A program made the translations under genes and the position numbers. Source: Pseudothioclava nitratireducens (GTDB taxonomy: Bacteria > Pseudomonadota > Alphaproteobacteria > Rhodobacterales > Rhodobacteraceae). Taken from it: DNA of 64,000 bases. How positions within the stretch are numbered: the first letter of the stretch is position 1; every line of letters starts with the position of its first letter. Below, piece by piece: positions 9,501 to 17,993 of this stretch. The notes beneath the pieces were generated by a model. The model saw nothing but the letters and a program-made list of their open reading frames with translations, searched no databases and was not told the DNA's origin. The stretch covers positions 393,932-457,931 of the forward strand of contig NZ_JARGDK010000001.1 in assembly GCF_029210495.1 (NCBI RefSeq), read 5' to 3'.

Positions 9501-9620
9501 GTGATCTCGGTGGTGTTCGGGCTGCTGGCCTCGACAGTGCTGGTGCTGCTGGTGCTGCCCGCGCTCTACGCGATCCTTGCCGAGCTTGGTCTGACACGGC
9601 ATCGCAAAGCCAAAGAATGA
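6525..9620 (+). CDS. RND family efflux pump permease
   Basis: A 1031-residue inner-membrane proton-driven exporter of the AcrB/HAE1 superfamily. TM1 is at residues about 10-30. Two large periplasmic loops alternate with two six-helix bundles (about residues 330-480 and 860-1020). The proton-relay acidic pair appears in TM4 as GIVMDDSIVLSDS. The length is standard. It is translationally coupled to the preceding adaptor. Substrates are unknown; no outer-membrane channel gene is in this operon, and the tolC gene at 2015 is the nearest candidate. Confidence 0.92.
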   Translation: MIRWFAGHPTAANLLLLVFIAAGIFAAPTLLRETFPDFRPTEAEVSVTYRGAAALDVESAICAPLWDAVQGVEALDSFTCTAQDNLARAVATMEPAGDALRFLNALRTEVAAIDTFPERADPATVRELHRTDLVTSVAVSGAAPLRDLDRYAEQLGDRLAALEDVAQVNRSGLGTRTLSVLPDHARLSQHGLGAAALAAAIGAQSLDLPGGLLETPGTDLTLRFTAEARDVTALAALPVMTLPDGAVLRLGDLADIRETFEPAEQAAFVNGAPAILLEVHKPLDADALRALDDVQRVVDAEAAALPPGIHVEVVQDVTSIIRDRLAMLVQNGILGLVLVIAVMSLFFRPGFAIWAAMGLPVAFLGAFVWMALTGLSLNMMTLVALLMAIGIVMDDSIVLSDSIAVHAAKGISVDTVTAGVMAVAPGVLSSFLTTVSVFLPLSFLSGELGAVLEVLPLVLLAALAASLIEAFLILPHHLKGGLRSLSKPPSRFRQRFETGFDHLRETVVGRAADIAIARRWLVAGLAIGALILTVGALRGGVVKREAMPEIDGDVLEARLLLPAGTPLARTEQAVRSVEEALDRVNARLAPTQPEGQDLVLRTITRMGRNASAGESGAHVATVSADLLSAETRTTTLDTLIADWRAEAGLLPGVSSLILTEPGIGPQGIAIELRLSHPDLTTLERAGHEALSVLGRYEGVRNAMLDLRAGKPELRLTLAAGAHTLGLTAADVAGQLRAAYLGTQLADVRQGDLPFDVLVQLRESDRDARADLDDFMVALGDGTAVPLGTVVEIKEARGWSSINRRDGLRSLTVQADVDGRLGNADAITARMGAEILPLLATRYPGLSFEIAGQAANSAETVGSILRGFLVGIVGIYLVLSFQFRSYVEPVIVMLTIPLAFLGVIWGHAAMGYNISMPSLVGAASLAGIVVNNAILLVEVINATLAEGATVAEAAGRAVRARFRPIFVSVSTTILGMAPLLAESSTQAQTLKPLVISVVFGLLASTVLVLLVLPALYAILAELGLTRHRKAKE

Positions 9621-9703
9621 GATGCAAGGCGGCTCTGCGCGCCTTGCTGCAAGGCTGGTGAGCGTTTACATCCTTGGAAAGCTTTCCGAATGTGGCGCAT
9701 CAG

Positions 9704-10390
9704 ATGACCCAGACAGTTGCGATCCTGCCCGCGCGTGGCGGCTCCAAGCGTATCCCGCGCAAGAATGTACGCCCTTTCGCCGGGCGTCCCGCCATCGGCT
9801 GGCCGATCGCCGCAGCGCAGGCATCCGGTCTGTTCGACCGGATCGTGGTCAGCACCGATGATCCCGAAATCGCCGAGACTGCACGCGATCTGGGGGCAGA
9901 GACCCCGTTTCTGCGCGATGCAACGCTGTCGGATGACTACACCGGCACGACCGATGTGATCCGCGATGCCGTCACGCGGCTCGGGCTTGAGGCGGGTGAT
10001 GCGGTGTGCTGCATCTATCCGACCGCGTTTTTCCTTCTGCCCGAGGATTTGCAGACCGGTCAGGGCTATCTCGCGGAGGGCGCGACATGGGTGCTCGCCC
10101 TTGGCGAATACCGCACCCCCATCGACCGCGCCTACCGGATGACCGGGACAGACGGAACGATTGCCGCGCGCGACCCGTCGAAAATGCCGCTGCGCTCGCA
10201 GGATCTCGAACCCGCTTATTTCGATGCCGGGCAATTCTATTGGGCCCATGCCGCGACCTGGGCCGATCCGAAGGCGCGCGTCTGGGACGGCGCACGCGGC
10301 GTCATCCTGCCGGCGGAGCGCTGCCTCGATATCGACACCTGGGAGGATTGGCATCAGGCCGAACGCCTTCTGGCACTCCGGGAGGGCTAG
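9704..10390 (+). CDS. pseF: Pseudaminic acid cytidylyltransferase
   Basis: A 228-residue cytosolic enzyme that activates pseudaminic acid with CTP to CMP-Pse, the last step before transfer to proteins or polysaccharide. The nucleotide-binding start AILPARGGSKRIPRKN is the family signature, followed by STDDPEIAE and the acidic metal-binding region. ATG 9704 fits the family start although its ribosome binding site is weak; TTG 9674 is the alternative. It heads a tight operon: pseG begins one base after its stop. Confidence 0.92.
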   Translation: MTQTVAILPARGGSKRIPRKNVRPFAGRPAIGWPIAAAQASGLFDRIVVSTDDPEIAETARDLGAETPFLRDATLSDDYTGTTDVIRDAVTRLGLEAGDAVCCIYPTAFFLLPEDLQTGQGYLAEGATWVLALGEYRTPIDRAYRMTGTDGTIAARDPSKMPLRSQDLEPAYFDAGQFYWAHAATWADPKARVWDGARGVILPAERCLDIDTWEDWHQAERLLALREG

Positions 10391-10391
10391 G

Positions 10392-11954
10392 ATGCGCCTG
10401 CTGATCCGGGTGGATGGCGACGGGCGGATCGGCGGCGGCCATGTGATGCGCTGCCTGACGCTGGCCGAGGGCGCGCGCGCCTTGGGACATCATGTGCATT
10501 TCGTGATGGTGGATGCGCCCGACACGATGGCGGGGCGGGTCCGCGCTGCGGGCTATGAACTGACGGCACTGCCCGAAATCGCGCACAATCCCGCCGAGGC
10601 CCCGGCCCATGCCGGATGGCTGCGCCTTCCCCCGGACGAGGATGCACGGCTCTCCGCCACGGCGGCGCAGACAGTCTCTCCCGACTGGATCGTGCTCGAC
10701 CATTATGGGCTGGATGCCGACTGGGTTGCGACGCTCCGCGACGCGCACCCGCAGGCGCGGGTTCTGGCCATAGACGATCTCGACGACCGGGCGCTGGCCG
10801 CCGATTTGCTGCTCGATCAGGCGCGCCTCGACCCAGAGCCCTATCGCCACCCACCGCTCGCCACGCTGCGCGGCCCGGCCTATGCGCTCTTGCGCCCCGA
10901 ATTCGCGGAGCTGCGCGAGGCCGCGCTCGCCCGGCGTGACGGGGCCATTACGCGGGTGCTGATTGCACCCGGCATGATGGATGCGGCGGGGCTGGCCCCG
11001 ATGTGCCTGCGGCTGCTCGCCGCCGAATTTCCCGATTTGCAGGCCGAGGTCGTGATGGGATCGACCAGCCAATCCGTCGAAGCGACGCGCGCGCTTGTGG
11101 CGGCGCACCCGCAATTTTCGCTGACCCTCGATGCGGGCGACATGGCGGCGCGGATGGCGCAGGCCGATCTGTGCATCGGAGCAGGCGGGATGACGAGTTG
11201 GGAACGCTGCTGCCTCGGGCTGCCGACTTTGGCCGTGGCGGTCGCAGACAATCAACGCAAAGGCGTCGCGCAACTGGCCGCCCGCGGCGCGGTGGTGCCG
11301 CTTTCGCTTGAGGAGGCGCGCGACCAGAAGACGCTGGCGGCAGCGCTGCGGCAGGCCATCGGAAGCGCGGCGCCGCAGTCGCACGCGGCAACAACGATCT
11401 GTGACGGGACCGGCCGTGACCGCGTGCTGGGCGCGCTGAGCGGCGCGTTCCGACCGCTCCGCGCGGATGATGCCACCCGGCTTTTCGAATGGCGCAATCA
11501 GCCGCGGATCAGGGCGATCAGCCTGACGCAGGACCCGCTCGTCTGGGAGACGCACGAGGCCTGGGTCGCACGCACCGCCGCGCGGCAAGATGGCCTGTGG
11601 CGCATCTATTCCGAGAATGGCTGCGACATCGGCTTTGCCGGTGCAAGTATCGACAGCGACGGCGTCGCCCGGTGGAGCTTCTACATCGGGGCCGAGGACG
11701 CGCCCGAGGGCGCGGGCGGGCGGATGATGGCGGCCTTTCTGCGCGGCCTTGCGGAGCGCCCCGATGTGAAGTCGATCCGCGCCGAGGTTCTGTCGGAAAA
11801 CGCCGCCTCGGTCCGATTGCATGAACGACTGGGCTTCGCCCGCGACCCGGCTCAGAGCACGCCTGCCGTGCTTGCCTTCACGCGCGACCCGTGGGATGTT
11901 CGCGCCCGCCTCCGGCTGCCCACACCACCGGACAGCGCCCTGCGAAAGGACTGA
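10392..11954 (+). CDS. pseG: PseG hydrolase fused to PseH-like N-acetyltransferase
   Basis: A 520-residue two-domain protein. Residues 1 to about 345 are PseG, which removes UDP from UDP-2,4-diacetamido-altrose; the glycine-rich start RVDGDGRIGGGHVMRC is typical of this GT-B-like family, and a second motif is IGAGGMTSWERCC. Residues about 355-500 are a GNAT domain (FRPLRADDATRLFEWRN, later GAGGRMMAAF) of the PseH type, which acetylates the 4-amino group one step earlier in the pathway. In Helicobacter and Campylobacter these are separate proteins. No separate pseH is present nearby, so the fusion would supply both steps. It lies one base after pseF and three bases before pseI. Confidence 0.88.
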   Translation: MRLLIRVDGDGRIGGGHVMRCLTLAEGARALGHHVHFVMVDAPDTMAGRVRAAGYELTALPEIAHNPAEAPAHAGWLRLPPDEDARLSATAAQTVSPDWIVLDHYGLDADWVATLRDAHPQARVLAIDDLDDRALAADLLLDQARLDPEPYRHPPLATLRGPAYALLRPEFAELREAALARRDGAITRVLIAPGMMDAAGLAPMCLRLLAAEFPDLQAEVVMGSTSQSVEATRALVAAHPQFSLTLDAGDMAARMAQADLCIGAGGMTSWERCCLGLPTLAVAVADNQRKGVAQLAARGAVVPLSLEEARDQKTLAAALRQAIGSAAPQSHAATTICDGTGRDRVLGALSGAFRPLRADDATRLFEWRNQPRIRAISLTQDPLVWETHEAWVARTAARQDGLWRIYSENGCDIGFAGASIDSDGVARWSFYIGAEDAPEGAGGRMMAAFLRGLAERPDVKSIRAEVLSENAASVRLHERLGFARDPAQSTPAVLAFTRDPWDVRARLRLPTPPDSALRKD

Positions 11955-11957
11955 CCC

Positions 11958-13007
11958 ATGACCGCTGCGTTCCAGATCGCAAACCGCCCCATCGGGCCGG
12001 ACCAGTCGCCCTATATCATCGCCGAATTGTCGGGCAATCATAACGGCGATCTGGGCCGGGCACTCGCACTGGTCGATGCTGCCGCCGAGACCGGCGCGGA
12101 TGCGGTCAAGTTGCAGACATACACCGCCGACACGATCACCATCGACGCGGACCGGCCCGAGTTCCGCATTTCCGGCGGGCTATGGGACGGGCGGTCCCTG
12201 CATGAGCTTTACCAAGAGGCGTCGACGCCTTGGGAATGGCACGACGCGCTTTTCGAGCGCGCCCGCGCGCATGGGCTGCATGTGTTCTCGTCGCCCTTCG
12301 ATCCGACGGCGGTGGATTTTCTCGAAACGCTCGACCCGCCCGCCTACAAGATCGCGTCTTTCGAGCTGGTCGACACGCCGCTGATCCGCAAGGTCGCCGC
12401 GACCGGCAAGCCGCTGATCATGTCCACGGGCATCGCCAATTACGCCGAGATCGAGGATGCGCTGCGGGCCGCCCGCGAAGGCGGCGCGGAATGTGTTTCG
12501 CTCTTGCATTGCGTCTCGGCCTATCCGGCACGCCCTGAAGATATGCGTCTGCGCACGATCGAAGCGCTGGCCGCGGCCTTTGGGGTGCAGATCGGCCTTT
12601 CGGATCATACGCTAGGCTCGGCCGTAGCGGTCGCCTCCATCGCGCGCGGCGCGACGATCATCGAGAAACACATGACGCTGGCGCGCGCCGATGGCGGGCC
12701 GGACGCGGATTTCTCGCTCGAACCGGCGGAGTTCAAGCAACTCGTGGACGACTGCCGGATGGCCCATGCCGCCCTTGGCGCCCCGATCCATGACCGCAAG
12801 GGCGTGGGCGGTGCGAATGCCCAGTTCCGCCGCTCGCTTTATGTCGTGTCCGATGTCGCGGAAGGCGAGGTTCTGACCGAAGCGCATGTGCGCTCGATCC
12901 GGCCGGGGCTGGGACTGGCACCGAAGCATCTGCCCGAGGTGCTGGGCAAACGCGCCGCGCGCGACCTCAAACGGGGCGAACCGCTCGACTGGAGAATGCT
13001 GCGATGA
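11958..13007 (+). CDS. pseI: Pseudaminic acid synthase
   Basis: A 349-residue cytosolic enzyme that condenses phosphoenolpyruvate with 2,4-diacetamido-altrose to give pseudaminic acid. The N-terminal TIM barrel contains IIAELSGNHNGDLGRA, ADAVKLQTYTADT and the metal-site region with HCVSAYP. The C-terminal antifreeze-like SAF domain lies at about residues 285-345 (RSLYVVSDVAEGE). The length matches the family. Its stop overlaps the ATG of the next gene (ATGA at 13004-13007), which shows translational coupling. Confidence 0.94.
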   Translation: MTAAFQIANRPIGPDQSPYIIAELSGNHNGDLGRALALVDAAAETGADAVKLQTYTADTITIDADRPEFRISGGLWDGRSLHELYQEASTPWEWHDALFERARAHGLHVFSSPFDPTAVDFLETLDPPAYKIASFELVDTPLIRKVAATGKPLIMSTGIANYAEIEDALRAAREGGAECVSLLHCVSAYPARPEDMRLRTIEALAAAFGVQIGLSDHTLGSAVAVASIARGATIIEKHMTLARADGGPDADFSLEPAEFKQLVDDCRMAHAALGAPIHDRKGVGGANAQFRRSLYVVSDVAEGEVLTEAHVRSIRPGLGLAPKHLPEVLGKRAARDLKRGEPLDWRMLR

Positions 13008-14467
13008 CAATTCGGCTGGCAGTCGTTTCGACGGCAGAAAACACTACCAGAATCATGCCCTTGATCGGCACACTTGGAGGTGATCAGCTAAAAATTGTTC
13101 TTCACATTGGCAACAATGATGGACATTTCAAGGCATCCTCATTGGCAAGATTGAGCAAACGGCCTGGTACAGAGGGCCACCTTATGGCATCCCAAAGATG
13201 GACTGGAGCCGCGCAAAGCCTGATAGAGCAAGACGGGTTTCTGGAGCAAATGGAGACCTTCATCGACCAGCTGCATTGAAGGTCGGATATTTGTTCGCAT
13301 AAATGTCATCCGCTCAGGACGATGCAGGATTATGTGGACTACTATCACACGCTTGCCGATGTTGCGGCGCAAACTTTGATTGATCGAGGTGTCAATCACT
13401 GTCTTTTCTTCAACGTCCCGCATTTGGCCTATGACACAATATTCTACCAGGCTGCCAAAGCCCTGAACATTCCAACGACGATAGTGACCCAATCACTGTT
13501 TCCGGCAAAGTTCTTTTCCATGACCGACCCGGCAGCCTATGGCGGGTTTGTTCCTCTCGGCGGAGCAGAGCACTTCGCGATCGAAAAAGGCAGCAAGCCC
13601 GAACTATTTTACATGGCTGGGATTAAACAGCAACGCGAGGAGGGCGGCAAAATCTCTGGCAAGGCATTATTACAGCTACTGACCTTCCTCGCGCTCAAGC
13701 GCCCCCTGAAAGCACTGAACCCGGTCTATGTTGCCCGGCTTGTGAGGCACATGAAAAAGACCTACGGCGCTTTCCCAAAATGGCGGGACCCTTTTGCGCG
13801 CTTCTTTCACGAGGACGAACTTGCCTATTTCGACCAGCTTGCGACGTTCGAGGACCAAGAGGTCGATCTGTCCGGGGACTATATCTATTTCCCGCTTCAG
13901 CTTCAGCCGGAAATGACGACAAGTGCTCTGGGCGGGCGCTTCCGCGACCAAGCCTATGCGATCGAGCGGCTGGCGGGGATCTTGCCCAAAGGTGTCCGTA
14001 TCCTCGTAAAGGAAAACCCCAAGCAAGGCGCGTATATGCGCGGCCCGCTTTTCTTTCACCGGCTGAAGCGGATTCCCTCTGTGGTCTTCCTGCCAAGCTG
14101 GGCCGATACCCATAAGTTGACGGCGGGTGCCAGATTCGTCGCCACCATCACCGGAACCGTGGGGTGGGAGGCGATACGGCAAGGTGTGCCCGCTCTGGTC
14201 TTTGGCAACGCGTGGTATCGCAAGCTGCCCGGCGTGACCGAATGGCGCGAAGGCCTGACCTACGCAGAGATCTCCGGGACAGGCGTAAATCATACCGCGC
14301 TAGAGGCCGCGATGGGCGATCTTCTGGCACAGGCCCATGATGGGGTCGTAGATCGGCATTACGTCAAAATCGTCAAGGACTATGACGAGGCGAAAAATGA
14401 TGCGGGAGCGGCCCGGACGATTCTCGGGCTGATCCAGCGTGAGATCGCCCCGACTTTTGAAGCCTGA
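13004..14467 (+). pseudogene. Glycosyltransferase-like/capsule-type gene broken by an in-frame TGA
   Basis: Two open segments (13004-13279 and 13322-14467) lie in the same frame, and the only interruption is TGA at 13277-13279, codon 92 of 488. The reading after the stop (RSDICSHKCHPLRTMQDYVDYYH) joins smoothly to the downstream protein. The 13322 ATG has no well-spaced ribosome binding site, so a single ancestral gene is the best reading. The C-terminal half looks like a capsule polysaccharide/GT-B type transferase (SWADTHKLTAGARFVATITGTVGWEA, VPALVFGNAWY). I infer it would transfer pseudaminic acid or export a Pse glycan. The base composition is AT-richer than its neighbours, which suggests separate acquisition. 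Alternatively the downstream part could be translated alone. Confidence 0.7.
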
Positions 14468-15600
14468 AGCGCAGCCCTGAGCACCTCGAACACCCGGTCC
14501 TGATCGGCCTCGGTCAGGCCCGCATAAAGCGGGATCGAGATGGCGCGGTCGTAATAGGCCTCGGCCGCCGGGAAATCGCCGCGTGCGAAGCCGCGCGCGC
14601 AATAGAAGGGCTGGGTGTGAACGGGAATGTAGTGGACATTCACACCGATCCCGTTCTCGCGCAGATAGGCGAACACGCGGGCGCGATCCTCGACCTGAAT
14701 CGGGTAGAGGTGATAGGCGGAATAGCTGTCGGGGTTCTGCACCGGGCGCGTGAGCGGCAGATCGGCCAGCAGCCGGTCGTAGCGCGCCGCCAGCACGTTC
14801 CGGCGCGCGACGAAGGCGTCGAGCCGGGTCATCTGGCTTGCGCCGAGCGCGGCCTGCATCTCGGTCATGCGGTAGTTGTAGCCCAAAGCGACCTGTTCGT
14901 AATACCAGCCGCCGGGGCTGTCTTCTTGCAGAAGCGACGGATCGCGCGTGACCCCGTGCGAGCGATGCAGCTCCATCCGCTGCGCAAGGTGCGCGTCATT
15001 GGTGGTCGCCACGCCGCCCTCGGCGGTGGTCACGATCTTGACCGGATGAAAACTGAAAACGCAGATGTCGGAATGGGCGCAATTGCCGACCGGCGCTCCC
15101 TGATAGCGGGCGCCGATGGCGTGGCTCGCATCCTCGATCACGCGCACCCCATAGGCCCGCGCCAGCGCCCCGATGGCCGCCATATCCGCGCTTTGGCCGG
15201 CAAAATGCACCGGCACGATCACCTTCGGCAAACGCCCCGCCCCTTTGGCCGCGACCAGCTTGGCCTCAAGCGCCTTGGGGCACATCACATAGGTCTCTGG
15301 GTCGATATCGACGAAATCGACCTCTGCCCCGCAATAGATCCCGCAATTGGCCGAAGCGACAAAGGTATTCGGCACCGTCCAAAGCCAGTCCCCCGGACCA
15401 AGATCCAGCGCCATGCAAGCGATATGCAGCGCCGAGGTCGCCGAATTGACCGCAAGCGCATGCTCCGCCCCCGTGGCCGCCTTGATCGCCGCCTCGAAAC
15501 GCGGCACCGCCGGCCCCTGCGTCAGGAAATCCGAGCGCAGCACAGCCTCGACGGCGGCGATATCCTCATCCGAGATATCCTGACGGCCATAGGGGATCAT
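14380..15600 (-). CDS. pseC: UDP-4-keto-sugar aminotransferase of the pseudaminic pathway
   Basis: A 406-residue PLP-dependent DegT/DnrJ/EryC1 family aminotransferase that would make UDP-4-amino-4,6-dideoxy-AltNAc. The start IPYGRQDISDEDIAAVEAVL and the glycine-rich LAVNSATSALHIAC are typical. The PLP lysine is in SFHPVKIVTTAEGG. The ATG overlaps the pseB stop (TGATG at 15598-15602). The C-terminus runs about 30 residues beyond the usual end and overlaps the convergent glycosyltransferase-like gene by 88 bases. Intact in this sequence. Confidence 0.9.
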   Translation of the reverse strand: MIPYGRQDISDEDIAAVEAVLRSDFLTQGPAVPRFEAAIKAATGAEHALAVNSATSALHIACMALDLGPGDWLWTVPNTFVASANCGIYCGAEVDFVDIDPETYVMCPKALEAKLVAAKGAGRLPKVIVPVHFAGQSADMAAIGALARAYGVRVIEDASHAIGARYQGAPVGNCAHSDICVFSFHPVKIVTTAEGGVATTNDAHLAQRMELHRSHGVTRDPSLLQEDSPGGWYYEQVALGYNYRMTEMQAALGASQMTRLDAFVARRNVLAARYDRLLADLPLTRPVQNPDSYSAYHLYPIQVEDRARVFAYLRENGIGVNVHYIPVHTQPFYCARGFARGDFPAAEAYYDRAISIPLYAGLTEADQDRVFEVLRAALQASKVGAISRWISPRIVRAAPASFFASS

Positions 15601-16598
15601 CAAAACTTGCCGATCTTGTCAGAGTTGTCCGAGACCCATTTCTGAAGCTCTTCAACGCCCATCCACTCGGTGTTCTTCTCCGAGGAATACTCGAAGCCTT
15701 CCGGCACGGGCTTGCCGTCCTTGATGCGCACCGGGTCCTTGGACCAGTTGTGGATCGCCGGGATGATCTTGAAGTGATCGGCATATTCATAGGTATGCGC
15801 TGCATCCTCGGGGCCGATCATCTGCTCGTGCAGTTTCTCGCCCGGACGGATGCCGATGATCTCGTGCGCGGCTTCGGGCGCGACGGCCTTGGCGATGTCG
15901 AGAATGTTCATCGAGGGGATCTTGCGGACGTAGATTTCGCCACCGACCATGTCCTCCAGCGCATGCCAGACCAGCTCCACGCCTTGCTCGAGCGTAATCA
16001 TGAAGCGCGTCATCCGCGCATCGGTGATCGGCAGGGCGGCGTTGTCCTTGAGCGAGAGGAAGAACGGAATGACCGAGCCACGCGAGCCCATCACGTTGCC
16101 GTAGCGCACCACCGAGAAACGGCAGTCCTTGGAGCCCGCGTAGGAGTTGCCCGCCACGAACAGCTTGTCCGAGGCCAGCTTGGTCGCGCCTTAGAGGTTT
16201 ACCGGGCTCGACGCCTTGTCGGTCGAGAGCGCCACGCAGCGCTTCACGCCCTTGTCGATGCACGCGTCAATCACGTTCATCGCGCCGTTGATGTTGGTTT
16301 TGACACATTCGAACGGGTTGTATTCGGCGGTCGGCACGATCTTGGTAGCCGCCGCATGGACCACATAGTCCACCCCGTCCATCGCGCGATAAAGCCGCTC
16401 GCGGTCACGCACATCGCCGATGAAGAACCGCACGGCAGGATTATCGCCATATTGCTTGGCCATTTCCCACTGTTTCATCTCGTCGCGCGAATAGATGATG
16501 ATGCGCTTGGGCTTGTAGCGCTCGAGCGTCATCGGCACGAAGCGGCTTCCGAAAGAGCCGGTCCCGCCGGTCAGGAGAATGGTCGAACCTTGCAGCAC
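15600..16598 (-). pseudogene. pseB: UDP-GlcNAc 4,6-dehydratase/5-epimerase interrupted by a TAA at the catalytic Tyr
   Basis: The first enzyme of pseudaminic acid synthesis, an extended SDR. The full frame from GTG 16598 (GAGG upstream) gives 333 codons, the normal family length, with GGTGSFGSRF at the N-terminus. At 16191-16193 the coding strand reads TAA at codon 136, between DKASSPVNL and GATKLASDKLF. The family has YGATK here, so the stop replaces the active-site tyrosine. The frame continues intact to 15600. One base change (TAC or TAT to TAA) explains it, so inactivation must be recent or the base is a sequencing error. It overlaps pseC in translation-coupling style. Confidence 0.85.
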
Positions 16599-16923
16599 TG
16601 TCTTGCCTCGTCTGTCATTGCGCGCGCGACCGGCAGCGCCGCTCGCATCCTTGCTCGCTACTGAGGCCGATTGGCGCTTTTGTCCATGCCGCCACGTCGG
16701 GCAGCAGCTCCCGCCCGCCAAGGTGCATTCCGCCTTGCACCTGAAATATATTCTATTTACGACATGTAGCGTCGGTTTTGAGCAATTCACGCCCTCCGCA
16801 AAAGGCGCGACTTGCAACATGGACCATCTGAACGGCCCATCGGGGCCCGATCCATTCACGTCGTCGAGGCGGTGCAGCGTGCCCGACGATTTCGATAACG
16901 CTGCCAGACAGGAGTAACCACCC
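16599..16923. other. Divergent intergenic region between pseB and proX
   Basis: About 325 bases without a gene. It should contain both divergent promoters. A TTGCAC hexamer and an AT-rich TATATT-containing stretch lie around 16735-16755, but no pair has a convincing 17-base spacing. No long inverted repeat was noticed. Confidence 0.4.
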
Positions 16924-17922
16924 ATGAAGGCCAATCTTGCCAAACTCATGCTGTCCCTGCCCTTCGCGGCGCTTGCCGCTCCGGCTTTTGCCGAAGACTG
17001 CGGCACCGTCTCGATCGCGGAAATGAACTGGGCCTCGGCCGGTGTCGCCGCCTGGGTCGACAAGGTCATCCTCGAAGAGGGCTACGGCTGCGATGTGACG
17101 CTGGTGACCGGCGACACCATGCCGACCTTCACCTCGATGAACGAAAAAGCCGAACCGGACATGGCGCCGGAACTCTGGGTCAATGCCGTGAAGAACGCGC
17201 TCGATGCGGCGGTTGCCGAGGGGCGCATGGTGATCGCCGCACCGCTTCTGTCGGATGGCGGGGTCGAAGGCTGGTGGATCCCGAAATATCTCGCCGACGC
17301 ACATCCCGAGATCAAGACCGTGGCCGACGCGCTTGAGCACCCGGAACTGTTCCCGGCACCCGAAGACCCCTCGCGCGGGGCCGTGCACAACTGCCCCTCG
17401 GGCTGGAATTGTCAGATTTCGACCGCCAACCTGTTCAAGGCCTATGACGCCGAGACCAAAGGCTTCGACCTGATCGACACGGGTTCGGCGGCGGGTCTCG
17501 ACGGCTCCATCGCCAATGCCTATGAGCGTCAGGCAGGCTGGCTGGGTTATTACTGGGCCCCGACCGCCATCCTTGGCAAATACGAAATGGTCGCGCTCGA
17601 CTGGGGCGTGCCGAATGACAAGGAATATTGGGACGCCTGCACCTCGCAAGCCGAGTGCGAAGATCCCAAGCCGAACGCCTATCCGATCTCTGACGTGTTC
17701 ACCGTCGTGACCAAGGAATTCGCGGAAAAGGCGGGTGTCGCCATGAACTATGTCCAGACCCGCAAGTGGGACAACCAGACCGTCGGTCAGGTGCTCGCAT
17801 GGATGGACGAGAACCAGGGCAACAACGAAGACACGGCCTATTACTTCCTCGAAACCTACAAGGACATGTGGAAGTCGTGGGTCTCGCCGGAAGTTGCCGC
17901 CAAGGTCGAAGCCGCCCTCTGA
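16924..17922 (+). CDS. proX: Glycine betaine/proline ABC transporter substrate-binding protein
   Basis: A 332-residue periplasmic binding protein of the OpuAC/ProX type. A signal peptide spans residues 1-23 with cleavage after AFA. Mature-region aromatic residues that could form the quaternary-amine cage appear in AEMNWASAG, GWWIPKY and YYWAPTA. CAGGAG lies before ATG 16924. It is followed by its permease and ATPase genes, so the three make one importer for compatible solutes such as glycine betaine, used in osmotic adaptation. Exact substrate preference cannot be read from sequence alone. Confidence 0.9.
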   Translation: MKANLAKLMLSLPFAALAAPAFAEDCGTVSIAEMNWASAGVAAWVDKVILEEGYGCDVTLVTGDTMPTFTSMNEKAEPDMAPELWVNAVKNALDAAVAEGRMVIAAPLLSDGGVEGWWIPKYLADAHPEIKTVADALEHPELFPAPEDPSRGAVHNCPSGWNCQISTANLFKAYDAETKGFDLIDTGSAAGLDGSIANAYERQAGWLGYYWAPTAILGKYEMVALDWGVPNDKEYWDACTSQAECEDPKPNAYPISDVFTVVTKEFAEKAGVAMNYVQTRKWDNQTVGQVLAWMDENQGNNEDTAYYFLETYKDMWKSWVSPEVAAKVEAAL

Positions 17923-17993
17923 GGCACGCCAAGAAACAGTATGCGCGGGGGCTGGTCTCCCGCGCTTCTTTCATCCTGACCGGAGGATAGCCA

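Noticed and set aside
10302..12041. A 579-codon open frame on the minus strand
   Set aside because: It mirrors pseG; the plus-strand protein has clear PseG and GNAT motifs.
13280..13321. A frameshift rather than a stop in the glycosyltransferase-like gene
   Set aside because: Both open segments lie in one frame with only TGA between them; the alternative frame does not join the downstream protein.
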